From Musa acuminata AAA Group (Eukaryota > Streptophyta > Magnoliopsida > Zingiberales > Musaceae): DNA of 64,000 nucleotides. The stretch is taken from NCBI RefSeq assembly GCF_036884655.1, contig NC_088342.1, positions 31,010,001 through 31,074,000 on the forward strand, given 5' to 3'. Both the position numbers and the translations under genes were made by a program. Below the pieces are notes generated by a model. The model saw only the letters and a list, made by a program, of their open reading frames with translations, was not told the DNA's origin and did no database searches. This document shows positions 10,784-24,218 of this stretch, piece after piece (positions within the stretch are counted from its first letter, which is position 1; the number at the start of each line of letters is the position of its first letter).

Positions 10784-12325
10784 TGTTGGGAAAGTTGGAA
10801 TCACATGAAAGAACAGAAACAAAAATCATAGATTTTTCATAGAAAAAAATATTTTTTTATCGTCATGCAAATATTGGTGTGTAAAAAATCACGAAATCGA
10901 AAACTATGCGTAAGATAATTACCTAGAAAGATCGTATATCCTTGAATTATTATAGATATATAGGAGAGGATGAAGGATGTCAAGTGTCCTCCTCTATAGT
11001 AGTGATCCATATGATAGGGGCTGCGAAGACGCTCCTCAAATCACCGCTCAATTCTCCTCGTTGAATGCACTACGCAATCAAGAAGGGGCCAGCCCTTCTT
11101 GCTGTCCACATACCCCAAGTAGGGGCTACTGGCTGAGGAGGAGAGGGGGAGAGGAGAATAGGATGTAGCAGCCAAAAACCCTAGCCTATGACCCTTTGGT
11201 TCTCTCCTACTTATAGAGGTCTCCTATCAACTTAATCCTAATGGATCCTGCCCTATTAAGTATTGAATCTTCATCTAATTATCCAAACCTTTTAGATTAA
11301 TGGATCTCTACCCAACAATCTCTTATTAGCTCTTATTGGATCTCATTTATGAGATCCAATAATTCAGGGGCTTAATAGATATCTAATAAGATAGGGGCTC
11401 CGGTGGATATCTCATATCCGAACATCGACTCGTTGTAATACCTACCATATGTGTGTGACCCTCTAAGCCCAATATCGAGTTGGTCATGAGTTACACTTGT
11501 CAGAACTCCTTCTAGCTCAGTGAATTATTAACTCCATAATAATTCACTCTTTATTGATTGCATGTATACTAGGCCACTACGCCGTAGTCTCTAAACGACA
11601 CAAGGAAATCCAATCTTTTCGACATATCTATCCTTAGTTATCGTATACCTATAATCCCTCATTTATCTAATATCATAGAGATTGTATACTGTGTATGGTG
11701 CTGTCAGACTCATACGATTTCTCCTTGAGTCTCGCTCTAATCAGATTCTCCCAAAAAACTCTTTCTCTCTTAATCCGAATGACCTTGGCCAAGGATTTGT
11801 CTGAGCAAGAATACATGAGATATTCCTTCATGATACCGAGAGTAGATAATCCTCTATCGACACTCAATAGTCCTCGTAAGGTTGGTTGTCACTCCCGATA
11901 ACTAGTTGTACTAGATTTGGAACTTCCAAACGTATAAGTCTGGTATCAAAGAGTGGAATACTTATACAGGACATTCTTAGTGTCTCAAGTCTAAGGACCA
12001 AGTACACCATTGGGATGATGAAATTACTGTCTAATAATGAGGTATCATCAATCATCCAGCATTCTGTAAGCGAATCAATTAGTGAACTCATTTTTCAATG
12101 AGCACTTGCACTTTAGCCCTAATGTCCCCACATGAGCAACTATGAGACTAGCCACCTCCATCATATAGACGGGTATATAATACACCAGTCTATTCAGTTA
12201 TCTCGATATCCCTCTTGAGTAACCTATGACAAGAATTATTTAGGGTCTGTATTTTAAGGTGAATCGATCTTATTATCATAATCTTATCATTATCAAAATG
12301 TCTTTCACAATTTAAAAAATTCCCT
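10784..12325 (-). repeat. Family C LTR fragment
   Basis: Starts TGTTGGGAAAG, the plus-strand view of the 3' terminus of the family C LTR. It then follows the family order seen at 17077 and 39773: the cctcctctatag...gatccat block, ctacttatagagg (TATA on the minus strand), ccatatgtgtgtgaccctc, the cactacgccgtagtc block and the gtgaatcgatct block. It stops short of the (TA)n and TGCTAGTC end, and at about 12325 abuts plus-strand leader sequence of the same family, head to head. No target duplicate is visible. Confidence 0.8.
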
Positions 12326-13029
12326 ACACATCTCCAATTTCAAAAAGTATTAGTTAATTAAAAAGTTTAATTAATTATTATTATTATCTAATAGTCCTAT
12401 ATTATGATATGTACATGTGATGTATGATATAGACAGATGATCATGGATCATGTGATGTGTGTGTACATGTGATGTGATTATTATTATTGGGGTCTGCGAG
12501 CTTCTAATTTTATTCTCGTTTATTATTGGGCCTACGTGCCTATGATTAAGTTTTAATCACATGAGGAGGTGCAACAGGAGTGTAGAAGCGATAGAGGGAC
12601 CCACGAAGCCGAGATAGACGATCATGACGCATGGAGATGCATCGAGATGCCGACAGGACCAACGAGGATGAGATGGACGATCATGGGGCATGGAGATATA
12701 TCACTACACACATAGATCTTGATGTGAGTGATTAGGCCCACTAGCTCATGCTTGATCACATTAGGCTATGGTCCATGATCATCTGGTGTGATTGCTCATG
12801 TAATGTGTGATTGCTTGTATACTTACTAGATATGTATATATATTTTCATGCGATATAGATATATATTAAATATGTATGTATGTATGTGACATGTCACATT
12901 AGGAGACCAAATTAAAATCCCCTCTCTTGACAATATTAAGTCGGTAAACGTGAGGCAATTAGATTGACCCACGTGGCCTTCCATCGTTATAAGTAAGGAT
13001 CGATTCCCGACATAGGTTGAGTTGATCGA
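12326..13029 (+). other. C1 leader, first part
   Basis: Non-coding leader that matches the reverse complement of 59460-60140 in C3: attaattaaaaagttt, the tggggt...gcgag block, tgattaagtt..aatcacatgagg, and aagtcggtaaac..gaggcaatt. It includes two similar gagatg..cgatcatg blocks at about 12605-12715. It is split at 13029 by the solo LTR and resumes at 14922. Confidence 0.75.
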
Positions 13030-13141
13030 TGCTGGTTATAGGTGCCTTACAAGCCAATCACATGAGTGATGGCACGTATGACATGATATACATTCTTTTT
13101 ACTTATTATATTTTGGTATTTTATCACTTTATATTGCTTGT

Positions 13142-13305
<164 letters not shown>

Positions 13306-13960
13306 GATGTCTATGGATCTGTGCAATGGGAATCAGATCATGATAATAAGATCGATTCGCCTTTAAACACATATCTTAAATAATCCTGGTCATAGATTAC
13401 TTGAGAGGGACATCGAGATAACCGGATAGACTAGTGTATTGTATACCCATATATATGATGAAGGCGGCTGGTCTTATAGCTACTCGTGTGGGGACACTAG
13501 AGCTATAATGCATGTGCTTATTAGAGAATGAGTTTACTAATTGATCCGCTCACGGAATGTTGGATGGTTGATGATGCCTTATTATCAAACAATGATTCCG
13601 TCGTCCTAGTAGTGTATTTGGTCCTTAGACTTGAGATACCAAGAATGTCCTATATGAGTACTCCACTCTTTGATACCAGACTTATAGGTCTAAAGATTCC
13701 AAATCTAGCATAGCCGGTCATCAGGAGTGGTAGCCACCCTTACGAGGGCTATTAAGTGTTAATAGAGGATCATTTGCTCTCAGTGCCATGAGAGGAATAT
13801 CTCATGAGTTCTTGCTCAGACAAATCTCTAGCCAGGGTCATTTGGATTAAGAGAGAAAGAGTTCTCTGGGAGAATCCGATTAGAGTGAGACTCGTATAGA
13901 AACTATATCAGCCTGATAACACCATGCTCGGTATACAATCTCTAGGATATTAGACGGATG

Positions 13961-13966
<6 letters not shown>

Positions 13967-14010
<44 letters not shown>
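13967..14010. repeat. (TA)n microsatellite, 22 units
   Basis: A second TA tract in the same solo LTR, at a site (after gatgagagacta) that has no repeat in the other LTR copies. Confidence 0.95.
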
Positions 14011-14013
<3 letters not shown>

Positions 14014-14921
14014 ACTAAGGATAGATAGGTCCAAAGAATCAGATTCCCCTATATTGTCTGAGGACCATGGCGTAGTAGCCTAGTACGTTCATAGTCAATG
14101 AGTCGAGTGAATTATTATGTAGATAAGAATTCACTGAGCCAAATGGAGTTCCAACAGGTATGACTCATGGCCAGCTCGATATTGGGCCTAGAGGGTCACA
14201 CACATATGATAGGCATTGCGATGAGTAGAGGTTCGTATATGAGATATCCGTTGGAGCCTCTATCTTATTAGATATCCAATAAGCCCTTGAATTATTAGAT
14301 CCTATGGATGAGATCCAATAAGAGCTAATAAAAGATTATTAGGTAGAGACTCACTAATTTAAAAGGCTTAGGTAGTTGGATGGAGATCTAGTACCCAATA
14401 TGGTAGGATCCATTAGGGTTAAGTTGACAAGGGGACTTTATAAATAGGAGGGAACCAAAGACACTTATGCTAGAGGTTCTTTTTGGCTGCCTCCTTTTAT
14501 TCTCCTCTCTTTCTCTCCTCCTCATACAACAGCCCCTCTTTGGGGCCTGTGGACAATAAGAAGGGATAGCCCCTTCTTGCTTGCGTGGTGTGCGCAAGGA
14601 AGAGTTTTAAGCAACGATTTGAGGTGTGCGCAAGGAAGAGTTTTAAGCAACGATTTGAGGAGCATCTTCGCAGCCCCTACCATGTGGATCACCAGTAGAA
14701 AGGAGGATAGTTAACCTCCTTCATCCTCTCCCATAGATCTGTAGGTTTTTAAGGATATATGTTCTTCCTAGGTAATTCTTTTACGTATAATTTATTAGTT
14801 TCGTAGGTTTTTACTTACCAACTTTTATACGATAATGAAACATTCTTTTCTATGGGAATTTTGAGATTTTATTTTTCTATTCTTTCACTGTGCATGTGAT
14901 GTCACCCTAGATTTTTCAATA

Positions 14922-15411
14922 GTTAAGTCCCTCGAGGCTCACCTATATCATGATTTGCTATCTTGCCTACGACATAGAGATATCATCGGTGACTTGAGGA
15001 TATGGTATGCTTGGTCGAGTCCCTCGATGGTATATTATCGAATCAGACTGATCTTGTAACAATGGTATTAACTTAATCAAACATAATGGTTGGTCGAATC
15101 CCTCGAGACCATGGTGGTTCAGAGGCCGAATAGGATGAAAATCATAAGGAGTTATGATCGGCAAGAATTTCCTACCTTTTGGGCTTAGTATGATTGGTCG
15201 AGTCCCTAGAAGTTATATTAAGACGCTGATTGGATTCCGATCCCTACTAAAAGTCTACCAGAGACTTTCATTTTACATGTTGAGGGTGTTGCATGACTCG
15301 TTAGAAAAATAGTTCAAGCAAATCAAGATAGAAGTCTATATCTTGATTGTTTATTTTTCTATAAAATATGTATGTTATTTATTTATGCTACATCCCCTAT
15401 TTGTTATAAAT
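14922..15411 (+). other. C1 leader, second part, with repeated GGTCGAGTCCCTCGA motif
   Basis: Continues the leader up to the gag ATG at 15412. It carries four copies of a TTGGTCGAGTCCCTCGAG-like word starting near 14919, 15011, 15090 and 15194. The same four copies with similar spacing occur in the C3 leader on the other strand. Confidence 0.75.
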
Positions 15412-16200
15412 ATGTCGCTTTTAAATCCCTTATGTGACACACTTGATATCAAGCACCTCACTGGTCCAAATTATATGGATTAGATTTGCAACCTGAGAAT
15501 TGTTCTCACGGTAGAGAAAATCGTGTATGTCCTTGATATAGTAATGTCTACACTCGAGGATGGGGCAAGCGATGATGAGATCGCTTGCTATGTGAAGTAC
15601 ATAGATGACTCCACTCTTGTTCAGTATTACATGTTGGGCTCTATGATCTTGAGTTACAGAGACAACATGAAAAAATAGATGCTAGATCCATTCTCTTACA
15701 TGTCCACAAACTATTTGAGGAATAGGGAAGGACTCAATGATATGAGATATCTAAGAGCCTCTTGCACGCTAAGATGACTAAGGGGATACCGGTTCAGAAT
15801 CATATCTTAAAGATGATTGAGTGGATAGAGAAACTCAGGTCTAGGAATGGTTCTGGAGGATAACCTATGTGTAGATCTTATACTTCAGTCCCTACCAGAT
15901 TCCTTTTTATAATTGATAATAAATTCTAATATGAACATGCTTGAGTTAACTCTCCCTGAGCTCCTTAATATGTTGAGAGAAGAAGATAGCACTATCAAGA
16001 AAGAGAAGCTAGTTCTCTATACTGGTGAGACCAAAAAGAAAAAAAAGATAGAAAAGTCTCTTAAGAAGGATAAGGGTAAGAGTAAACTGGGTAAAGTAAA
16101 GGTTGCTAAGAAAGACCCGACAAAAAACAAAGGCCAGTGTATCTACTATGGTAAAGATGGACACTAAAAAAGGACTGCAAAGAATATCTTGTAGCGAGGG
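15412..16200 (+). pseudogene. C1 gag remnant
   Basis: Starts at ATG 15412 with MSLLNPLCDTLDIKHLTGPNY, matching the Gag start of C3. TAG at about 15480 and several frameshifts break it. Recognisable blocks are [48 protein letters not shown], a lysine-rich tail at 16000-16120, and a damaged CCHC knuckle (CIYYGKDGH) at about 16138-16166. It is the same UBN2-type copia Gag as C3 but far more decayed. Confidence 0.78.
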
Positions 16201-17076
16201 CGAAACAAAAGCTTGGAGAAGCTCTAGGTGTATTCATAATCAGTTTCTATTTGTCAGACTCTTATGATAACGCATGTGTATTGGATACCGATAATACTTA
16301 TCATATTTGCAATTCATTGCAGGTTCTAGTAAGACCTAGGAGATTGGCGTGAGGCGAGATGGACCTTAAGATAGGTAATAGAGCAAAAGTTGCTATAGTA
16401 GCTGTTGGCAAGGTCACACCCTACATCTGCTTGGTGGAGCTATTATAGCATTAGATGTATGCTATTTTATTCCTTTTATTATCAAAAATTTTATTTCTAT
16501 TTTATGTTTGACAGTTAGTTGATATAAATTAGTTTTTGAGAACAATGATTGTTTAATATTATTAGATAATGGGATCATCACGAGAGGAACATTGCATAAT
16601 GGTTTATTTATACTAAATACTGCTCCATATATCATGAATGTAAGTGTGTCCAAGAGGAAACGAGATGAGGTGAACAATATATACTTGTGGTATTGTAGGC
16701 TAGATCACATGAATGAGGGAAGGATTCAAAAGTTGTTAAAGGATTGATATATAGATCTATTCGACTATGAGTTATATGTAACTTGCGAGCCTTGCCTTCG
16801 TAGAAAACTGACCAACTCTCCATTTAGTGGAATTGGAGAGAGAGCTACTAAGTTGTTAGAACTCATATATAGTAATGTATGTGGACCCATGTCAACTCAT
16901 GCCATAGATGGTTACTCTGACTTTATTACTTTTACTATAATTTCTCAAGATATGGACATGTGTACTTGATGAAGTACAAGTCCAAGGCATTTGAGAAATT
17001 TAGAGAGTATAAGAATGAAGTAGAGAACTAGATTAGAAAGAGTATTAAGACCCTTCGATTAGATCGAGGAGGTGAG
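16201..17076 (+). pseudogene. C1 protease and first part of integrase
   Basis: The protease motif reads VLDTDNTYHICNS, with the catalytic D-T-G changed to D-T-D. A LWYCRLDHMNEGRIQKLL block is the GAG-pre-integrase HHCC region. The integrase begins YSNVCGPMSTHA (first catalytic Asp now Asn). It stops at ...GGTGAG, where the solo LTR interrupts the RSDRGGEYLS region, and resumes at 18571. Many stops and frameshifts. Confidence 0.8.
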
Positions 17077-18570
17077 TGTTGGGAAATCTTGGGGGCAACA
17101 TCACATGCGCAGCGGAAGAACAAGAAAACAAAATCCCCGATTCCCAAAAAGATGTTCGTCGTCGTGCGAAGATTGGTGCGTAAAATCCGCGAAACTCAAA
17201 ACTGCGTATAGAGTAGATTGTGTTACCTAGGGAGATCGTATATCCCTGTTTCCTTGTAGATCCTTAGGAGAGGGTGAAGGAGGTCAAGCGTCCTCCTCTC
17301 TAGCGGTAATCCACACAGCAGGGTTGCGACGACGCTCCTCAAAACTCCAGGCCTGCTCTGAGGTGGAGAGGGAGAGGAGAATGGGAAAGGCAAGCAAAGG
17401 CTCTAGCCTATGAGGCTCTGAATCCCTCCTATTTATAGAGATCCCCTATCAAACCCTAATGGGTCCTCCCCTAATGGGTATTGGATCTACATCCAATAAG
17501 ACAAAGGGCTCCGTCGGATATATCATATCTGAACCTTTACTCATCGCAATGCCTACCATATGTGTGTGACCCTCTAGGCCCAATATCGAGCTGGCCGTGA
17601 GTCATACCTGTCAGAACTCCTTCTAACTCAGTGAATTATTATCTCTGTAATAATTCACTCGACTCATCGACTACGGACGTACTAGGCCACTACGCCGTAG
17701 TCCCCAGACGATACAGGGGAATCCAATCCATTGGACCTATCTGTCCTCAGTTACCGTGTACCTATAGTCCCTCATCCATCTAATATCCCAGAGACCATAT
17801 ATCGAGCATGGTGCTGTCAGACCCATACGATTTCTACTCGAGTCTCGCTATAATCGGATTCTCCCGGAGAACTCTTTCTCTCTCAATCCGAATAACCCTG
17901 GCCAGGGATTTGTCTGAGCAAGAACACATGGGATATTCCTCTCATGACGCCGAGAGTGGATGATCCTCTATCGACACTCAATAGCCCTCGTAAGGTCGAC
18001 TACCACTCCCACTGACCAGCTGTACTAGATCTGGGACAGCCAAACCTATAAGTCTGGTATCAAAGAGTGGAGCACTCATACAGGACATCCTTGGTGTCTC
18101 AAGTCTAAGGACCAGATACACCACTAGGACTACGGAATCGCTGTCTGACAATAAGGCATCATAAACCATCCAGCATTCCGTAAGCGGATCAATCAGTGAA
18201 CTCATCCTCCAATGAGCACCTGTACTGTATCCCTAGTGTCCCTACACGAGCAGCTATGAGACCAGCTGCATCCATCATATGGACGGGTATACAGCACACC
18301 AGTCTGTCCGGTTATCACGATGTCCCTCTCGAGTAACCTATGACCGGGATTATTTAGGATATATGTTTAAAGGTGAATCGATCTCATTATCGTGATCTCA
18401 TCACGATCTGATTCCCATTGCACAAATCCAAGGACATCACAATATATATATGCATTTATGCAATAGTTATAAAGTGATATACGCCAAAATATAATAAGCA
18501 AAAAGATTCTGTATCAAGTCACACGTGTCATCACTCATGTGATTGGCTTGCTGGGCACCTATGACTAACA
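17077..18570 (-). repeat. Solo family C LTR with perfect TSD GTGAG
   Basis: A 1494-bp LTR starts TGTTGGGAAATC and ends GACTAACA in plus-strand view, so its sense is minus. GTGAG stands at 17072-17076 and again at 18571-18575. The integrase frame of C1 reads straight across the excised site, which proves insertion into a pre-existing C1. No interior remains. A TATA box on the minus strand lies at about 17449-17459 (ctatttatag in plus view). Confidence 0.93.
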
Positions 18571-19043
18571 GTGAGTACTTAAGTATAAAGTTCACACAAT
18601 TCCTCAAGGACATTGAGATTCTATCCTAATGGACACCTCCTTATATACCTCAACTCAATAGTATATCTGAAAGGAGAAATTATACACTGTTAGACATGGT
18701 GCGGTCCATGATGAGCTTCACTGACCTACTCATCTCATTTTGGGGATACACCTTAGAGACCATAGCTTACCTTCTGAACAAAGTTCCAACAAAGTTGATA
18801 GTGTCTACACCATATGAGATATGGAAAGGGAAGAAGCCCGATCTTAAGTTTGTTAAGATTTGGGGTTGCCTTACTCATGTCAAAAGACACAACCCCGATA
18901 AATTAGAATCCAGGACAGAATGATACATATTCATTGGATACCCTAAGGAAACTTGTAGGTATTAGTTCCATTACCCCGAGGACCAAAAGGTCTTTATAGC
19001 TAAGAGAGCGGTATTCCTTGAGAGGGAACACATTCTTGGCAGA
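18571..19043 (+). pseudogene. C1 integrase, second part
   Basis: Resumes with the target duplicate and continues as STxFTQFLKD. After a frameshift comes MVRSMMSFTDLLISFWGYTLETIAYLLNKVP...YEIWKGKKPDL, the C-terminal part of copia integrase. It stops at cattcttggcaga, where element A2 begins. C2 and C3 carry the unbroken equivalent (HILGED). Confidence 0.8.
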
Positions 19044-21594
19044 TGTTAGGAACAAGACGACACTAAGAGGGGGGGGGGAATTAGTGCAGTGGTAAAATCA
19101 TGTCGGTTCTGAAAATTCTTTCGTACATTGAAAACTAATCCCGAAAATATGCTTAACTTGAAAGCATGTTCTTAAACGTATTGAAAACAGTAAGCAAGTA
19201 AAGTGGTTTGCAGTTAAAGTAAATTGCTCAAAAGAAATGCAAACTAGACTTTTATAGTGGTTCGGTGGTCATGACCTACATCCACTCCACCGATTCCTCT
19301 TCTATCGAGGCCACCAACATCCACTATCAGTCTTCCTTCAATAGGCGAAGACCAACCGCCTTTTACATCCCTTTCTCCTTTTACCGGGTTTAAGAGATAA
19401 CCCTTACACCCCTACTTACACCTCTCTCAAACTATTCTAATACTTAGAACTTTGAGAGGAGTTCACACACAATTAAAATAGAGTTTTCTTTCCTTTTTTT
19501 TGCTCTCAGTTGTATATTTTAACCAGGGATGAGAGGGATATTTATAGTACCTCGGATTTCGGGGTACTAGCGGTACCACCGCCATTACTGGGCGATACTA
19601 CCACCGTTGGTCTGACACTAGGCGGTACCACTGCTTGATAGGGGTGGTACCACCGTTGGCAGCATTCACTACCGGCGGTACCACCGCCCAGTCTGAGCGG
19701 TACCACCACCTAGACAACCTAGGACATTGTCTCCTAGGCAGTGCCATCGCCGACTGGGCTTTCAAGTGCTGAATGGGCTATTCAATCTGGCCCAATTCAA
19801 CCTTGTTAAGGACCTAGTTGGCCCCTAATTAAATTAGTAGGATTACCTCTCAATCCTAACTCCAATTATGTGCTAACTATGAAATTTAAGACATTTACTA
19901 AGCTAAACAAGTCCGTAAGTCTAGGTTTCTTCTGGCGATCTTCCGACGAACTTCCAATGATCTCTCGACAATGTTCCGACCGACTCCTGGCAAGCTCTTG
20001 GACTTCACGATAATCTTCTTAGCGAGTTCTGATGAGCTTCTTTGGCAAGCTTTAGGACTTCTCAGTCAATTCCAGCAGAACTTCCAACAAACGTCGAGAC
20101 TTCTGACAAACTCTCGAACTCTCAACGAAATCGCGTTCTTGACTCCAGAACTTCATTTTGCTTTATGTCTTGCTATCGTAGTTAATCCTACACACATAAA
20201 AATCAACTTTGATCTAGATAATTAATACAAAGCTTAAATCATATTGTCCGGCATGTCATTGGTTCATCGACGCTTCGTCCGATTCTTCGACGCATTGTCC
20301 TCTCTTATGGCCTATTGCCCAATCGATCAGTTGACCTCCACAACTCCGATATCCTTGGCGTAATATCCGCTGTTCTTGGCCCAATGCCTGAATTTGTGGC
20401 TCGAAGCCTTCTGCCGATACGTTAACTGATCCTCCGACCCGACATCCAATCTTCTGACATGTTTGCCCCGACCCAACATGATTCTTCCTGCTTCAATTAT
20501 CTCTCCATGATCGAAGCTTCCCGCGTCACTCAAAATGCATATCAAATCATAAACACTTATCAATTGGTTTATCATTAAAATTTGAGATTCAATAATCTCT
20601 CCCTTTTTTATGATAACAACTAATTGATGACGGAGTTAACCTTAACTCCCCCTATCAATGTGTCATATTGATAGAATTCTTGGATTCAAAAATCTAAGTA
20701 ACATGTTATCATAAACTTATATATAACATTATTATACTTCTCCCCCTTTGTCATCAACAAAAAGAAGAAGTCCAACTATCAAGTGTTTGAGATATTACAG
20801 TTCAAATCATTGCATAATAAATCTCAAGTTTAATCATCATGCAAGCTAGTAAATTTAGCAAGTGCCACATCATATTAGAACATGCAAGGTATTAAGTTTT
20901 AGATATGCAAGATAGTAAGATAGCAAGTTTACAACATACAAGCTAGCAAAAATTTCGAAAGCAAATGCAAGATAGCTTTCTTGTTGAAGTGTGTAAGCTT
21001 GTGATTCTTGCTTCCTTTTGCAATGTGCAAGTTACAAGTTTTGCTTTTTGAGATAGGCAAGATAGCACTATTACTTGAGATTGCAAGATAGCATTTCTTG
21101 CTTTTGAGATCAGCAAACTAATATGTTTTGCCTCTTTTTGCGATATGTACGTTTGTAATTTTTACTTCTTTTTAGATGTGAAAGCAAATAAGCAAGTTTT
21201 TACATCTTCTTGACTTATGCAAACTAGCTATCTCCCCCTTTATCATTGTTGGGAAGAAAACAATTTGTATCTTTTTTTTTCTTTTTACAATAATTTTCAA
21301 AGCATGACAAAGATAAGTAATCATTCTTATGCCATAATTGACATAAACCTTGAATTTAAATCAAAATAATTTTAATCATCATTCATATCATATGCAATAC
21401 ATCACATACATCATCATAATAAAAAGCATAAGTATTGCATACATCATTCCAAATCATAAATATTTCACATCATGATGGTATCAATTTGTCAAATTACATC
21501 CTACCTACGTCGAAGCTTCCTGCGTCACTCAAAACGTATATCAAATCATAAACACTTATCAATTGGTTTCATCATCAAAATATGAGATTCAACA
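19044..21594 (-). mobile_element. Partial family A element A2 (older subfamily) inside C1 integrase
   Basis: A left LTR at 19044-20594 runs from TGTTAGGAACAAG to GATTCAATA. A polypurine-tract complement (atctctcccttttt) and an AT-rich spacer to about 21520 follow. Only the last 74 bp of the second LTR remain (21521-21594, ending GATTCAACA). Gag, primer site and most of the 5' LTR are deleted. The C1 reading order resumes directly after 21594. Flanks share only AGA, so the target duplicate is damaged. The U3 holds about seven GGCGGTACCACCGCC-type words at 19566-19745. The spacer has the hairpin-like cttctccccctttgtcatc motif at about 20738. Confidence 0.85.
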
Positions 21595-23104
21595 AGATAA
21601 TGGGAGCGTAATAGAGTTGAGCGAGTTTGGAGAACCTAGCTCAAACACCACTCCACAGCCCAAGTATGTTCAGGTACCTAGCACACAAGGTCAACTTTAC
21701 GTAGGTCCAGTAGAGTATCCCATCCTTCTGAGAGATATGTGGGATATATTAGAGGAGAGGATGTTGAGAGTATTGATCCTCAAACCTACGAGGAGGCTAT
21801 TATGAGTATAGACTCCAAAAAGTGATAAGAAACCATGAATTCTGAAATGGATTCCATGTACTCCAATAAGATTTAGAACATAGTTGATGCACTCGAGGGT
21901 ATTATACCTATTGGTTACAAGTGAATCTTTAAGAAGAATTTCATAGTATATGAAAAGACAGAAACCTATAAAGCAAGGCTAGTAGCTAAGGGGTATCGTC
22001 AAAGACAATGTGTTGACTATGACGAAACCTTCTCACTCGTAGCCATGTTAAAATACATCTGAATTTTGTTGGCTATTGTAGCACACTATGATTGTGATAT
22101 TTGGCAAATGGACATAAAAACCACATTCCTCAATGACAACCTCGAGGATGAGGTGTATATGATACAGCCTGAGGGATTCGTATCCAAGGACTGCCCAAAT
22201 AAGGTGTATAAGTTGCTTAGGTCCATTTATATACTGAAGCAAGCTTCCCGAAGTTAGAACATAAGATTTGATAAGGTGATCAAATCTTATGATTTTGTTA
22301 AGAATGAAGATAAGTCTTGTATGTACATGAAGATAAGTGAGAGTGCTATCACCTTCTTGGTATTATATGTGATGACATTTTGATAATTGGGAATGATGTA
22401 AGAATGTTATCCACAGTAAAACCTTGGTTATCTAGACACTTCCCCATGAACGTCCATTTATATACTGAAGCAAACTTCCCGAAGTTAGAACATAAGATTT
22501 GATAAGGCGATCAAATCTTATGATTTTGTTAAGAACGCAAATAAGTCTTGTGTGTACATGAAAGTAAGTGAGAGTGCTATCACTTTCTTGGTGTTATATA
22601 TGATGACATCCTGATTGGGAATGATGTAAGAATGTTATCCACAATAAAAGCTTGGTTATCTAGACACTTCCCTATGAAGGGCTTAGGGGAAGCATATTAT
22701 ATCTTGGGGATTTTGATCTATAGAGACAAATTCAAGAGGACACTTAGCTTATCCCAATCCAGGTACATAGACACCATTGTCAAAAGGTTTAACATGAAAA
22801 GTTTTAAGAGAAGTCTCATACCGATGAGACATGTGATATCACTTTCTAGGAGTATGTTTCTAAAGACTCTTGAAGAAAGGGTAAACATGAATAGGATACC
22901 CTATGCCTCAGCTATAGGATCTATCATGTATGTCATGCTATGTATCAGGCTTGATATAATACATGCTTCGAGTGTCACGAGCATAGGTATCAAGTAGATC
23001 TAGGCTTGGAGCACTGGAAAGCAATAAAGTGTATCCTTAAGTACTTGAGAAGGACAAGGATCTTTTATTGGTATATAGAGGTAGTAGCCTCATGGTTGAA
23101 GGCT
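21595..23104 (+). pseudogene. C1 reverse transcriptase and RNase H remnant
   Basis: Starts with the integrase tail, then degenerate reverse transcriptase (CKWIF-like and KARLVAKGYRQ-like blocks near 21915-22010, MDIKTTFLNDNLEDEVYM at about 22107). A 231-bp tandem duplication (22221-22679) repeats the segment before and through YVDD; both copies are frameshifted at that block. Then LSRHFPMKGLGEAYYILGI, SRYIDTIVKRF, PYASAIGSIMYVMLCIRLDI. RNase H stops at LMVEGY, where a family C LTR fragment in the opposite sense begins. Confidence 0.8.
22221..22679 (+). repeat. 231-bp tandem duplication inside C1 reverse transcriptase
   Basis: Unit 1 starts at 22221 and unit 2 at 22452, both with gtccatttatatactgaag. 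They run in parallel to ...cacttcccc/tatgaa. About one base in fifteen differs, so the duplication is not recent. It repeats the codons around the catalytic YVDD block. Confidence 0.9.
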
Positions 23105-24218
23105 ATTAAATCTCATCTATAGGATCCAATAATTCATAAGCTTAATAAATACCCAATAAGATAGGGGCTCTGACGGATATCTCATATCCGAACCTCTATT
23201 CATCGCAACACCTACCATATGTGTGTGACCCTCTAAGCCCAATATCTAGTTGGCCATAAGTCATACCTGTCAGAACTCCTTCTAGCTTAGTGAATTATAA
23301 TCTCCATAATAATTCACTCGACTCATCGATTGCGGATGTACTAAGCCACTACTTCGTACTACCTAAAGTATAAGGGAATCATATCCTTTAGACTTATCTG
23401 TCCTCAATTATCGTATACCTATAGTCCTCTTATCCATCTAATATTCTAGAGACCGTATACCGAGTATAGTGCTATCAGATCCATATGGTTTCTCCTTGAG
23501 TCTCACTCTAAGCGGAATCTTCCGGAGAATTTTTTCTCTCTCAATCCAAATGATCTTGCCCAAGGATTTTTTCGAGCAAGAATATATGGGATATTCCTCT
23601 CATGATATTGAGAGTGAATGATCCTCTAACGACACTCAATAGCTTTCGTAAGGTTGGCTATCACTCCCGATAACTGACTATGCTAGATCTGAGACTTCCA
23701 AGCCTATAAGTATGATATCAAAGAGTGGAGTACTCATGTAGGATATCATTGGTGTCTCAAAGTCTAAGGACTAGGTATACCACTAGGACGTAAAATCACT
23801 ATCTGATAATGAGTATCATCAACCATTCAGAATTTCATAAGTGGATCAATCAGTGAACTCATTATCCAATACATACCTACATTATAGCCCTATAGTCCCC
23901 ACAAGAGCAGTCGCCTCCATCATATGGATGGGTATACAATACACCAGTCTGTCCGATTATCTCGATATCCCTCTTGAGTAACCTATGATCAGGATTATTT
24001 TTTGTTTATGTTTAAAGGTGAATCGGTCTCATTATCGTGATCTCATCACGATCTGATTCTCATTGCACAGATCCATGAACATCACAATATATTTATGCAA
24101 CAAGCAATACAAAGTGAGAAATTATTATAATAATAATAAACAAAAAGAGTGTTTATCATATCATATTTGTTATCACTCATGTGATTGGCTTGCAAGGTAC
24201 ATGTACCTAAGACTAGCA
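23105..24218 (-). repeat. Family C LTR fragment
   Basis: Begins abruptly inside the LTR (aatctcatctataggatccaataattc) and follows the plus-strand order of the LTRs at 17077 and 39773 to the end GACTAGCA at 24218. It has sense on the minus strand, opposite to the C1 remnant it abuts. Confidence 0.8.

Noticed and set aside
19039..21599. Clean 5-bp target duplicate for A2
   Set aside because: Flanks are gcaga and agata; only AGA is shared, so no duplicate is claimed.
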